DNA of 64,000 nt from Novosphingobium pokkalii. GTDB lineage: Bacteria; Pseudomonadota; Alphaproteobacteria; Sphingomonadales; Sphingomonadaceae. Below the pieces are notes generated by a model, which searched no databases, had not been told where the DNA came from, and saw nothing but the letters and a program-made list of their open reading frames with translations. The DNA is taken from the NCBI RefSeq assembly GCF_014652855.1, contig NZ_BMZP01000019.1, positions 31,070 through 95,069 of the forward strand, in the 5' to 3' direction. Position 1 is the first letter of the stretch, and each line of letters begins with the position of its first letter. The position numbers were made by a program, and so were the translations under genes. This document shows, piece by piece, positions 50,372-58,605 of this stretch.

Positions 50372-52240
50372 ATGCGCCGCATCCGCCGCCCGATGCCCGG
50401 CCTTCACCGGCTGGTGCAGCCTCTTTCGCTCGCCCCTCTGCCGCTCCTGCTGGCGCCTGCCGCGCTGCTGCTGGCGGCGACGCCGGTGCCGGCGATGGCG
50501 CAGGGCCTGCCGCCGGGCCTGGTCAGCCAGGTCTTGCAGAATGCCGACCCCACCACGCTGGCCACCATCGCCAATGCCATGGGCAATGGCGGCTTTGGCG
50601 GCACATTCGGTGGAACCGCCCTGCCCAGCGTGCCGCTCGCCGTGCCCACCGCCAGCCCCAATCCTGCCGCGCCACCGCCAGTGGATGGCGCCGCGCCTGC
50701 CGTGGCGCCGGGCAATGGCGCGCCATCGGCCTCCTACACGGCCAACGCCGCCAGCCCGGTGTTTGGTGCGCAACTGTTTACTGGCGCCTTTGCCCGCGCG
50801 GGGGCGGCGCATTTCAACCCGGATTACGTGATCACGCCGGGCGACCAGGTGGTGCTGCGCCTGTGGGGCGCGTTCCAGTATGCGCAAGTGCAGACGGTGG
50901 ACCCGCAGGGCAACGTGTTCCTGCCCAATATCGGGCCGATCCACCTGGCCGGGGTGCGCAACCAGGATTTGCAGCGCGTGATCACCGGGGCGGCGGCGGG
51001 CACGTTTCGCAGCAATGTCTATGTCTATGCCTCGCTGGCCGAAGCGCAGCCGGTGCGGGTGTTCGTGGGCGGTTTCGTGCGGCGGCCGGGGCTTTATGAC
51101 GGCACCAGCATGGATGGCCTGTTGCACTATCTGGACGCGGCCGGCGGCATCGACCCCGATCGCGGCACCTTCATCGATGTGGAAGTGAAGCGCGGCGAGC
51201 AGGTGCGCGCGCACGTGAACCTCTATCAGTTCCTGTTTCGCGGAGTGATGCCGCCGGTGCCGCTGGGCGATGGCGACGTGATCTTCGTGGGGCCAAGGCA
51301 GCAGACGGTGACCGTCACTGGCCTGGCCAACAATGCCAACGTGTTTGAATTTCCGCGCAATGCCCATCCGACCACGGCCGATGTGATGCTGCTGGCCGGG
51401 CCGCTGCCCACGGCCACGCACATGCGGATCACCCGCGCCAACGGGCCGGTGAAGAATGTGGATTACCGCCCCCTGGCCGAAGCCGGCAGCCTGCCGGTGG
51501 GCAATGGCGACGCCATCGCGTTCACGTCGGACCAGAAGGCCGGGACGATCACCGTGCGGATCGATGGCGAGCATGAAAGCCCGCAGGAATACGTGCTGCC
51601 CTATGGCGCGCACCTGGGTGACCTGTTGCGCCAGATCCGCTTTTCGCAGCGATCGGACGCGGGCAGCATCCAGTTGTTCCGGCAGAGCGTGAAAGACCGG
51701 CAGAAGACCATGCTCGAGGCCAGCCTGCACAGCCTGGAGCAGGCCGCGCTGACCGCGCGATCGGGCACCAGCGACGAAAGCCAGTTGCGCCGCAACGAGG
51801 CGGACCTGATCCTGCAATGGATCGACCGCGCGCGAAAGGTGGAACCGCTGGGCCAGGTGGTGATCGGCCAAGGCCCGGCGCGCGACGACCTGCTGCTGGA
51901 AAACGGCGACCAACTGCACGTGCCGACGCGCGACGGGCTCGTGCTGGTGAGCGGCGAAGTGCTGTTCCCCAATGCCGTGGCCTGGCAAGCCGGGCTGGCC
52001 GCCGATGGCTATGTGGCGCGCGCCGGCGGGTTTACCCAGAAAAGCGCGGCGCGGCGCATCGTGGTGGCTCATGCGGATGGCAGTTTCGAGGAAGTGTCGG
52101 CGCAGAGCCACGCCGTGCGCAGCGGCGACGACCTGCTGGTGCTGCCGCGCATAGACACCAAATCGCGGCAGATCCTGAAGGACATGACGCAGATTCTCTA
52201 CCAGATCGCGGTGAGCGCCAAAGTGGTACTGGGGCTTTGA
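50372..52240 (+). CDS. kpsD: Polysaccharide export outer-membrane protein (KpsD/Wza-like)
   Basis: Periplasmic/outer-membrane export channel component of 622 residues. It has a signal peptide (about 15-44, LAPAALLLAATPVPAMA), a low-complexity linker, the Poly_export domain (about 140-225, DYVITPGDQVVLRLWGAFQY...GNVFLPNIGPIHLAG) and SLBB domains (VRVFVGGFVRRPGLYDGTSM, VLVSGEVLFPNAVAWQAGL). ATG 50372 is chosen because AGGAG lies 9 nt upstream; the TTG at 50324 overlapping kpsE is less likely. Last gene of the export set. Confidence 0.92.
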   Translation: MRRIRRPMPGLHRLVQPLSLAPLPLLLAPAALLLAATPVPAMAQGLPPGLVSQVLQNADPTTLATIANAMGNGGFGGTFGGTALPSVPLAVPTASPNPAAPPPVDGAAPAVAPGNGAPSASYTANAASPVFGAQLFTGAFARAGAAHFNPDYVITPGDQVVLRLWGAFQYAQVQTVDPQGNVFLPNIGPIHLAGVRNQDLQRVITGAAAGTFRSNVYVYASLAEAQPVRVFVGGFVRRPGLYDGTSMDGLLHYLDAAGGIDPDRGTFIDVEVKRGEQVRAHVNLYQFLFRGVMPPVPLGDGDVIFVGPRQQTVTVTGLANNANVFEFPRNAHPTTADVMLLAGPLPTATHMRITRANGPVKNVDYRPLAEAGSLPVGNGDAIAFTSDQKAGTITVRIDGEHESPQEYVLPYGAHLGDLLRQIRFSQRSDAGSIQLFRQSVKDRQKTMLEASLHSLEQAALTARSGTSDESQLRRNEADLILQWIDRARKVEPLGQVVIGQGPARDDLLLENGDQLHVPTRDGLVLVSGEVLFPNAVAWQAGLAADGYVARAGGFTQKSAARRIVVAHADGSFEEVSAQSHAVRSGDDLLVLPRIDTKSRQILKDMTQILYQIAVSAKVVLGL

Positions 52241-52287
52241 TTGCCAAGACTTTAATGCTGGGCTTTGCCGGTGGTTTCGCCTTATGA
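52237..52287 (+). pseudogene. Signal-peptide-like leader cut off from the TonB receptor by an in-frame TGA
   Basis: In the same frame as the receptor at 52315, TTG 52237 begins LIAKTLMLGFAGGFAL and ends at TGA 52285-52287 (an internal ATG is at 52255). The stretch reads like a Sec signal peptide for the receptor, which otherwise lacks one. Ten codons separate it from ATG 52315. It is either an ancestral leader interrupted by a stop, a sequence error, or chance. Confidence 0.45.
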
Positions 52288-52314
52288 CGCAAAGGTGGAG
52301 CCGCCGGAGACGCC

Positions 52315-54381
52315 ATGATCGCCACCGACATGCCGCCGACGGTGCAAGCCGATACGGCCAACGACGCGGGCGTGATCGAAGTGACGGCCGCCCGATCCGC
52401 CGGCACGCAGGCGATCGATCGGCGCAGCTACCAGGTGCAGCAAACCCCGCAGGCGGAGCAGAAAAGCGCGGCACAACTGCTGCGCGGCGTGCCGGCAGTG
52501 ACAGTCACGCCCGAAGACGATGTGCTGCTGCTCGGCTCGGGCCAGGCCACGCTCTATGTCGACGGGCATCCCTATGCGGGCGATGCGCGGCAATACTTGC
52601 GCACCCTGCACGGCAGCGACATCGCGCGCATCGAAGTGATGACCAACCCGTCTGCGCAGTTTTCGGCCGAAGGCACCGGCGGGGTGATCAACCTGGTGCT
52701 GCGCAAGACGCGGCAGGCGGGCTGGTCTGGCAACGCCAGCCTGGAAAGCTCGACTTATGGCTATGCCCAGATCGAGACCACGCTGCATTACAAGCGCGGG
52801 GCCTGGTCCTATGAACTGAAGGCGGGCGGCAACGTCGGCACGATGGGGCGATGGCGCAATTCCGCCCTGCGCCAGACCGAGGCGGAGACCGGCGCAGCGG
52901 CCACGATCAACCGGCAGGAGGGCCGCTCCGCCTATCGCGGCACCGACGGGCGGCTGAGCGGCAAAGTGACTTATGCCGCCGATGCCAGGACCAGCGTGAC
53001 ACTGGGGCTGGGCGGTGGCGGCGGGCATGACATCAATGCCGCGCACACCGATTACCGCGCCGTGACGCCGGATTTCGTCGCGTTTGCGGAAGAGCGCCGG
53101 CTCGACAGCCGGGGCGGTTTCCTGACCGGCGAACTCGATCTCGATCATCGCGGCGCGCGGGAGGGAGAGGCGCTCACTGCCTCGGCGCAAATCTATACCA
53201 ACCCCGCACTCGATGACGTGACGCAGGCGCGCTATAGCACCGGTGGCGGCTTCATCACGCGCCAGCGCCATCCCGGCACCACGATCGATACCCAGGCAGA
53301 CTGGAAGCACCCGCTGGCGCGCGGGCAATTGCTGGCGCTGGGCACGAGTTGGCACCGCGATTCGACCAGGCAGGACTATAGTCTGGCGATCAACAACACC
53401 GACGGCACGCCCGGCGCCAGGGCAGCCGACCATTTCGATGGCAGCAGCCAGACCTGGGCTGCCTATGCCACGTTCCAACAGACGCTGGGTGCGGTGACGC
53501 TGGAGCCGGGGCTGCGCGCCGAGCGCAACGTGCGGCACGTGGCCGGCGCCAGCGCGGGCGAGGTACCGACCGCCGCCCGCCTGGCGCGGACCGCGTTGTT
53601 CCCCTCGCTGCATCTGCAAGTCCTGGCCAGCAAACGCTGGACGCTGGCGGCCAGCTATAGCCAGCGGATCGAGCGGGCGCCGCTCGATTACCTGCTGCCC
53701 TATGCCGTGGTGGAAGACGCGCTGACCGTGTTCCAGGGCAACCCCGCGCTGCGCGACCAGACCACGCAAGCCTACGAAGCCAGCGCGCAATACCGGCGCG
53801 GCAAGATCGAGACCAACCTGACCGCCTATTGGCGCACGACCAGCGACGTGTGGACCAGGACTTATGCAGTGACGGCTGGGGGGTTGAGCCTCTATGGCTA
53901 TGCCAACGCCGGGCGCCGCCGCACCGCCGGCGCCCAGTTCGACCTGAGCGCGCCCCTGCTGCGCCGGGTGAAAATGACGCTGAGCGCCAACCTGTTCGAC
54001 CAGCGCAACCCCGTGGAAACGCTGGATGGCATGCCGCTCGACAGCGCGCCGATCAGCCACAGCCTGCGCGCCACGACCAATGGCACGCTGGAATGGACCG
54101 GCCAGACCCGCCCTTCCTCCACCGGGCCGGTGCCGGGTGACGTGGTGCAACTGCAATGGTCGTACAACGGCCCGGACCGCCAATACCAGTTGCGCAGCGC
54201 GCCCTGGGCCGAAGCGAGCCTCGCCTGGACCCACAGCTTTGCCCGGACCCTGTCCCTCTCCACCACCCTCCTCGCCGCCGGCCGCACCCGCCAGGACCTC
54301 CTCGCCCCACTGGTGCAACAACAATCCTGGCGCCAGCGCCGGCCGCAAGTGCAGGTGAAGCTGGTCAAGACGCTGGGGTGA
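52315..54381 (+). CDS. TonB-dependent receptor/outer-membrane beta-barrel protein without a recognisable signal peptide
   Basis: 688-residue plug-and-barrel protein. Plug: GVIEVTAARSAGTQAIDRRS, AAQLLRGVPAVTVTPEDDV, DIARIEVMTNPSAQFSAEG, GVINLVLRK. Barrel: many alternating beta strands. Such proteins need Sec export, yet translation from ATG 52315 (GGAG 6 nt upstream) gives MIATDMPPTVQADT with no hydrophobic leader; the likely leader lies just upstream behind an in-frame stop. The C terminus (VQVKLVKTLG) lacks the usual terminal aromatic residue. Directly after the kps export genes, so a glycan-related role is possible but unproven. Confidence 0.82.
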   Translation: MIATDMPPTVQADTANDAGVIEVTAARSAGTQAIDRRSYQVQQTPQAEQKSAAQLLRGVPAVTVTPEDDVLLLGSGQATLYVDGHPYAGDARQYLRTLHGSDIARIEVMTNPSAQFSAEGTGGVINLVLRKTRQAGWSGNASLESSTYGYAQIETTLHYKRGAWSYELKAGGNVGTMGRWRNSALRQTEAETGAAATINRQEGRSAYRGTDGRLSGKVTYAADARTSVTLGLGGGGGHDINAAHTDYRAVTPDFVAFAEERRLDSRGGFLTGELDLDHRGAREGEALTASAQIYTNPALDDVTQARYSTGGGFITRQRHPGTTIDTQADWKHPLARGQLLALGTSWHRDSTRQDYSLAINNTDGTPGARAADHFDGSSQTWAAYATFQQTLGAVTLEPGLRAERNVRHVAGASAGEVPTAARLARTALFPSLHLQVLASKRWTLAASYSQRIERAPLDYLLPYAVVEDALTVFQGNPALRDQTTQAYEASAQYRRGKIETNLTAYWRTTSDVWTRTYAVTAGGLSLYGYANAGRRRTAGAQFDLSAPLLRRVKMTLSANLFDQRNPVETLDGMPLDSAPISHSLRATTNGTLEWTGQTRPSSTGPVPGDVVQLQWSYNGPDRQYQLRSAPWAEASLAWTHSFARTLSLSTTLLAAGRTRQDLLAPLVQQQSWRQRRPQVQVKLVKTLG

Positions 54382-54578
54382 TGGGAGCTGAGTTGGCGGG
54401 GTCGAGTTTCCGGTGGGCTAAACTAATGGAACTACACCGATTTCCCCATCACCCCGAGCTCGCCCCGGGGGGCGCTCCCGCTTGGAGCTTTACGCGGAGG
54501 CGACATGACAAACCGTGCAATCGAGCATACCGCCGCCATGATTCCTGCCCCCGGAATTCTGGCCAATCGGAAGATTTT
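54382..54578. other. Junction from high-GC to low-GC sequence
   Basis: About 200 bp after the receptor. GGAGGCGAC precedes ATG 54505, which opens a short reading frame (MTNRAIEHTAAMIPAPGIL...) that looks like the start of a real gene but enters the low-GC section and the antisense of the next gene without family resemblance. It could be a 5' remnant of a gene lost at the junction. Nothing else is seen. Confidence 0.35.
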
Positions 54579-55652
54579 TTACTGTCGATCCGGCGAATGG
54601 CGCTCAACCACGCCATCAAGCCAAGATGCAGTCTTTGCACCCACTTCGTCACTTCCTTTCAGAAGCCTCCAGAAGCGAGGTTCTAGCGTGTCTGGAAAAC
54701 CTGGCTCCGTGAAATACGAGATCGCGACCGCTGGTGAGAAATATGAGCCGGAAGCAGCGTTTCCAGCGTATGAACTGATATATAGCGGCCTAATATAGCG
54801 GTAGCCTGCTCGGTATCGCGCTTCATGAACTTGTGGCTTGCGCCCCCGCTGAGGTATGATTGTGCGGATAATGCTCACAGCGCCCGAGAAACCCGGCTTC
54901 GGTTCATCCTCTCCGTTACCCACCTCGATCCATTCAACAATTGTCGTTTGAAGTTCAGGCCTGACCATGACATGCTCGCTATCGAGGCATGTATCGTACT
55001 CTATTGGTAGGACGCCTAGGAATTCTTTATGGCGGTGGAGCTCATTTTCCGTAAAGGCATAGTCGCGCTTGCCCTTTAGACAATCACGGGTCTTTGCGTT
55101 GATCATGAAACGCTTGCCCGGTAGGGCTTCGAACAGCAATGGCTGGCGAAGAGTTGCTGCGACCTCAACAAACTTCACTCGCCCTTGCATGAGCAGGGAA
55201 AGACAAATGGCGTCGCAGCGGACATATTTCGCTTCGCCGTGGTCAATGAAAGCGATGGCTCCCCCGTTTGGGATGTCCACTGCTTGTGGTTGCGACTGAG
55301 GAACAGGAGGAACCAGCCCAGCGGATGCATTCCATGATTCTGGCAAAAAATATCCGAGCGCAGTAATCAGTACCACGGCTGAAATCGCAGCGAGCCACTG
55401 CAAAAGTCTCTGCCCAATGGGCAAAAACGCAAGAATGGTCCTGACCCACACATACGCGAGCAATGCTGCGGCGCTATACAGAACGACAGTTGGAAATGGT
55501 TCGAACAGCAATGCGAGCATACCAACAATTGGTATTGCCGCAATGGAAGATGTCAAAATCGTTCCAAGCAAGCCTCCAATCCCAAAAACTAGCATAGCCA
55601 TTAGCGCCAAGCCAGGAAGCCCCAGCCAATTCGCTACTTTTTTCCGTATCAC
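54579..55652 (-). CDS. Hypothetical membrane protein in low-GC DNA
   Basis: 357-residue protein I do not recognise. Three N-terminal hydrophobic helices (about 10-35, 38-57, 56-75) plus one at about 85-103 (LLQWLAAISAVVLITALGYF), then a soluble region of about 240 residues (from residue 115) with Cys in RCDAICLSLL, DCLKGK and DTCLDSE. The first codon is GTG 55652. Base composition is close to even, far below its neighbours, and codon use differs, which points to recent acquisition. No function is assigned. Confidence 0.65.
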   Translation of the reverse strand: MIRKKVANWLGLPGLALMAMLVFGIGGLLGTILTSSIAAIPIVGMLALLFEPFPTVVLYSAAALLAYVWVRTILAFLPIGQRLLQWLAAISAVVLITALGYFLPESWNASAGLVPPVPQSQPQAVDIPNGGAIAFIDHGEAKYVRCDAICLSLLMQGRVKFVEVAATLRQPLLFEALPGKRFMINAKTRDCLKGKRDYAFTENELHRHKEFLGVLPIEYDTCLDSEHVMVRPELQTTIVEWIEVGNGEDEPKPGFSGAVSIIRTIIPQRGRKPQVHEARYRAGYRYIRPLYISSYAGNAASGSYFSPAVAISYFTEPGFPDTLEPRFWRLLKGSDEVGAKTASWLDGVVERHSPDRQ

Positions 55653-56101
55653 AGCTTCAGCCTATGCATAAAAATCGGCCTACCAAACAATTTTCTTGGA
55701 CAACGAATACACTGATCGTACGCGGCCTCCAAGCTGATAGGTAACCACGCCAACGGTCATGCGTTGCTTTGCCAATGACGTGGTGGCTTTGTACCGAACA
55801 CATCTGGCAACCAGCCCGCCGTTTCGCCTCTGTGCAAGACGCCACGATGGAGCGGGGCCCCGGGTCAAGCCCGGGGCGACGGGGGTGTTTTGCGATTCCG
55901 GGCACTTGTCCTCGTGAAATCCTGAGGTTCCAGCGGCCAGGCATTCCGCGTCCAGTCTAGCGGATTCCAATTGGCGATGGCCATCCACAGGTCCGGTCAT
56001 GTTCTCCGCCGCTCCGGACCATCCCCAATCCATCCAATGACCAAATTGTCATGGAACGCCTCTGCCCTTCCGCGCTTTGTGGCGGGGAAGGAGATGGTGT
56101 G
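55653..56101. other. 449-bp intergenic region with a palindromic repeat
   Basis: The first part (to about 55850) is low-GC without a convincing gene. A GCCCCGGG/CCCGGGGC palindrome lies at 55857-55877. The remainder leads into the promoter and ribosome site (AAGGAG) of the small gene at 56102. No RNA gene is seen. Confidence 0.5.
55857..55877. repeat. REP-like palindrome
   Basis: GCCCCGGG, a 5-nt spacer and CCCGGGGC, with flank GACGGGGGTG, resemble short REP units frequent in alphaproteobacterial genomes (the ...CCCCGGGTCAAGCCCGGGG... type). Single copy in this window. Confidence 0.55.
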
Positions 56102-56320
56102 ATGCGCAAGGGTGTAATTTTGGTGGCGGCCATGGCAGCGGCTGCGGCGACGGTTTCGGTGCAGCCGGTCATGGCCAAGGGTTGCGTGCGTGGCGCGATT
56201 GCCGGCGGTGTGGCCGGGCATTATGTCGGCAAGGGCCATGCCCTGGCCGGGGCGGCGCTGGGATGTGTGGCGGTGCATCACCACTATGCCAAGAAGGCAC
56301 GGGCGGGGCATCGGGGTTGA
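56102..56320 (+). CDS. Small exported glycine-zipper-like protein
   Basis: 72-residue protein with a signal peptide (VILVAAMAAAAATVSVQPVMA, cleavage near residue 25) and a Gly/Ala-rich helical part (RGAIAGGVAGHYVGKGHALA) resembling glycine-zipper segments, then a His-rich tail (VHHHYAKKARAG). AAGGAG lies 8 nt before the ATG. Its stop overlaps the TTG start of the DUF2252 gene. Function unknown; perhaps envelope-associated. Confidence 0.7.
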   Translation: MRKGVILVAAMAAAAATVSVQPVMAKGCVRGAIAGGVAGHYVGKGHALAGAALGCVAVHHHYAKKARAGHRG

Positions 56321-57495
56321 AAATCACGCCGGATCGCCGCGCCGCTGCGCTTGAGGCGCGGCGCGGGTTGAAGATGGCGCGGTCGGTGCATGCCTATGTG
56401 CGGGGCAACACGGCGCAGTTCTATGACTGGCTGGGGCAATCGCCGGTGCTGGCCGATGTGCCGGTGGGGCCAGAGGTGTGGATCTGTGGCGATTGCCATC
56501 TGGGCAACCTGGGACCGCTGGCCGACCGGCATCATGATTTCGCCATCCAGATCCGCGATCTGGACCAGACGGTGATCGGCAATCCGGCGCTCGACCTGAT
56601 CCGGCTGGGGCTGTCGCTGGAGACCGCTGCGCGCAGTTCGGACCTGCCCGGCGTGGTCACCGCGCATATGCTCGCTGCCATGATCGATGGCTATGGCCGC
56701 GCGCTGTCGGTGCAGACTGACGATGATCCGGCCGAGCCCAAAGTGGTGCGCGCGGTGCGGCGCCGGGCGGCCGGGCGCAAGTGGCGAAACCTGGCCAACG
56801 AGCGGATCGACGGGCCGGCCCCCACCCTGCCGCTGGGCAAGCGTTTCTGGCCGCTGGCCGACGCGGAGCGCGAAGCGCTGGCCGCGCTGTTTGGCGATGG
56901 GCAGGTGAAGCGCCGGGCGCTGGCGCTGGCCGGGCATGCCGGCGAAGGCACGGTGCGGGTGCTCGATGCCGCCTATTGGCGCAAGGGGTGCAGTTCGCTT
57001 GGCAAGCTGCGCTATGCCGTAGTGCTGGGCGTGCGCGGCGAAGCGGATGGCCCTGAATATCTCGCGCTGGTCGACATCAAGGAAGCCGTGCCCTCGGTCG
57101 CGCCGGCAGCGGCGGGCGTGGCCATGCCGGCCGACCCGGCCGAGCGCGTGGTGGCCGGCGCCTGCGCGCTCGCGCCCAACCTGGGCGAGCGGATGATCCC
57201 GGCGCAGGTGCTGGGCAAGCCGGTGGTGCTGCGCGAACTGGCGCCGCAGGACCTGAAGATCGAGGTGGAGCAGTTCTCGCGCCGCCAGGCCGTGGCCGCC
57301 GCATCCTATCTCGCCTACATCGTCGGCATGGCCCATGCCCGGCAGATGGATGACGAAACGCGCGAGGAATGGCGGCGCAGGCTGGTGCCGACGCAGGCCG
57401 ACGCGCAGGCGCCCACCTGGCTATGGCGCAGCGTGGTGGACCTCGCCGCGCGGCACGAAGCCGGCTATCTCGACCATTGCCGCCGGCTGGCGTGA
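56317..57495 (+). CDS. DUF2252 family protein
   Basis: 392-residue cytosolic protein with kinase-like-fold features of DUF2252: KMARSVHAYVRGNTAQFYDW, WICGDCHLGNLGPLADRHHD, FAIQIRDLDQTVIGNPALDL and late LVDIKEAVPSVAP. The role is unknown; the fold relates to aminoglycoside phosphotransferase-like proteins. The start is probably TTG 56317, overlapping the preceding stop (TTGA), since homologues have sequence before ATG 56374. Convergent with the TbpB-like lipoprotein gene after 13 nt. Confidence 0.82.
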   Translation: MKITPDRRAAALEARRGLKMARSVHAYVRGNTAQFYDWLGQSPVLADVPVGPEVWICGDCHLGNLGPLADRHHDFAIQIRDLDQTVIGNPALDLIRLGLSLETAARSSDLPGVVTAHMLAAMIDGYGRALSVQTDDDPAEPKVVRAVRRRAAGRKWRNLANERIDGPAPTLPLGKRFWPLADAEREALAALFGDGQVKRRALALAGHAGEGTVRVLDAAYWRKGCSSLGKLRYAVVLGVRGEADGPEYLALVDIKEAVPSVAPAAAGVAMPADPAERVVAGACALAPNLGERMIPAQVLGKPVVLRELAPQDLKIEVEQFSRRQAVAAASYLAYIVGMAHARQMDDETREEWRRRLVPTQADAQAPTWLWRSVVDLAARHEAGYLDHCRRLA

Positions 57496-57508
57496 TCGCG
57501 GCGCAGGT

Positions 57509-58456
57509 TCAGTTCTTCTTGCCGGCGACCGTGCCCGAGACCTGGTCGGTGCCTTTCACATAGGCAAAGACATAGCCCATTTCCTGGGCGGCCGAGCCGG
57601 TGAAAGCGCCGGAGAATCCGGCGCCGGTGGTGTTGGTGAACGTGCCGGAAAACCCCGATCCGTTGCGCACGATCGTGCCATTGCCGGTCACCGTGCCGAA
57701 ATCGACCGTGGTATCGGGCGTGGCGGCCAGGCTGCCGATCAGATGGACCGAAGTGGTGACGGTCCGCGCGGCGAAATCGGCAGTGAACGTGGCGGTGGAG
57801 GACGAGGCAGACGCCGTATAGGTCTGCCCGGCGCGCAGCACCGTGCCGCTGGCCGAGGTGGTGTAAGTGCCGGTGCCAGACGTCGGCATGTCTGGCCCCA
57901 GCGTGGGCTGGCCGCCGACGGCCAGCCATTGCCGCGTGCCGGTGCTGTCGGCCACCGAATAGCTGGTGAACTGGGTATAGCTGAGCGCCACGCCGCCGAC
58001 CGTGCCGCGCGTGACGGCCAGCGTGGCCGTGCCGGTGCCCGCCGTCTTTTGGTAAACGCGCTTGGTGCTGGTGGAAGTGGCCGCCTGGAGATCGCCGGGG
58101 GCAAAGGCGTTCAGCGTGGTGCCCGCGCTGGACACCGTGTAGCTGTCTGCGCCGGCATCGTAGGACAGCGTGATGCCGCCGCCAAAGCCGTTCTGCGCGG
58201 CGGCGGTCTGCGCGCCGGTGGCGTCGCGCGTTACCTTCACGTCGGCGCTCTGGAAGGTCTGGTTGCCGGAAAGCTGATCCAGCGTGGCATAGGGATTGAC
58301 CACCGTGTCGTTGGTGCCGCTGTCGGACACCGTGGCGCAGCCGGCCAGTGCGCCGGTCAGCGCGCCGGCGAGAGCAAGGGCCAGCAGCGCTGACGGGGCC
58401 CTGCGCCGCGACCTGGCCCGCGCCTGTTCCGGCTTGCCCTGTGTGCTCTTTTCCAT
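57509..58456 (-). CDS. Transferrin-binding-protein-like (TbpB-type) lipoprotein
   Basis: 315-residue lipoprotein with a long basic N-region and lipobox (ALTGALAGC, Cys near residue 39). The mature part is Thr/Ser/Gly/Ala-rich beta sequence ending with the eight-stranded barrel signature of TbpB-like domains: GFSGTFTNTTGAGFSGAFTG, then GYVFAYVKGT. It lies divergent from a TonB receptor (start codons 150 bp apart), resembling surface lipoprotein/receptor partnerships such as TbpB/TbpA. No Slam translocator gene is present. Ligand unknown. Confidence 0.78.
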   Translation of the reverse strand: MEKSTQGKPEQARARSRRRAPSALLALALAGALTGALAGCATVSDSGTNDTVVNPYATLDQLSGNQTFQSADVKVTRDATGAQTAAAQNGFGGGITLSYDAGADSYTVSSAGTTLNAFAPGDLQAATSTSTKRVYQKTAGTGTATLAVTRGTVGGVALSYTQFTSYSVADSTGTRQWLAVGGQPTLGPDMPTSGTGTYTTSASGTVLRAGQTYTASASSSTATFTADFAARTVTTSVHLIGSLAATPDTTVDFGTVTGNGTIVRNGSGFSGTFTNTTGAGFSGAFTGSAAQEMGYVFAYVKGTDQVSGTVAGKKN

Positions 58457-58605
58457 TCGCCGCTGCCCTGTTTCCTGCTGACTTCCCTGTGGGCAATACT
58501 GCGCACGATGCCGGATGTCACCGCGCGCCCGAATTAACCACGCCTGCCTAGTCACTTTCCCAGCCATTCCGCCGCGCGCCGGTGGACTTTGCATGGAGGG
58601 AAAGC

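Noticed and set aside
50366..54348. Two long minus-strand frames opposite kpsD and the following receptor
   Set aside because: No motifs and atypical residue use; they mirror the coding strand.
54505..54798. 97-codon frame with a good Shine-Dalgarno
   Set aside because: It overlaps the better-supported minus-strand gene and lacks family resemblance; noted only as a possible gene remnant.
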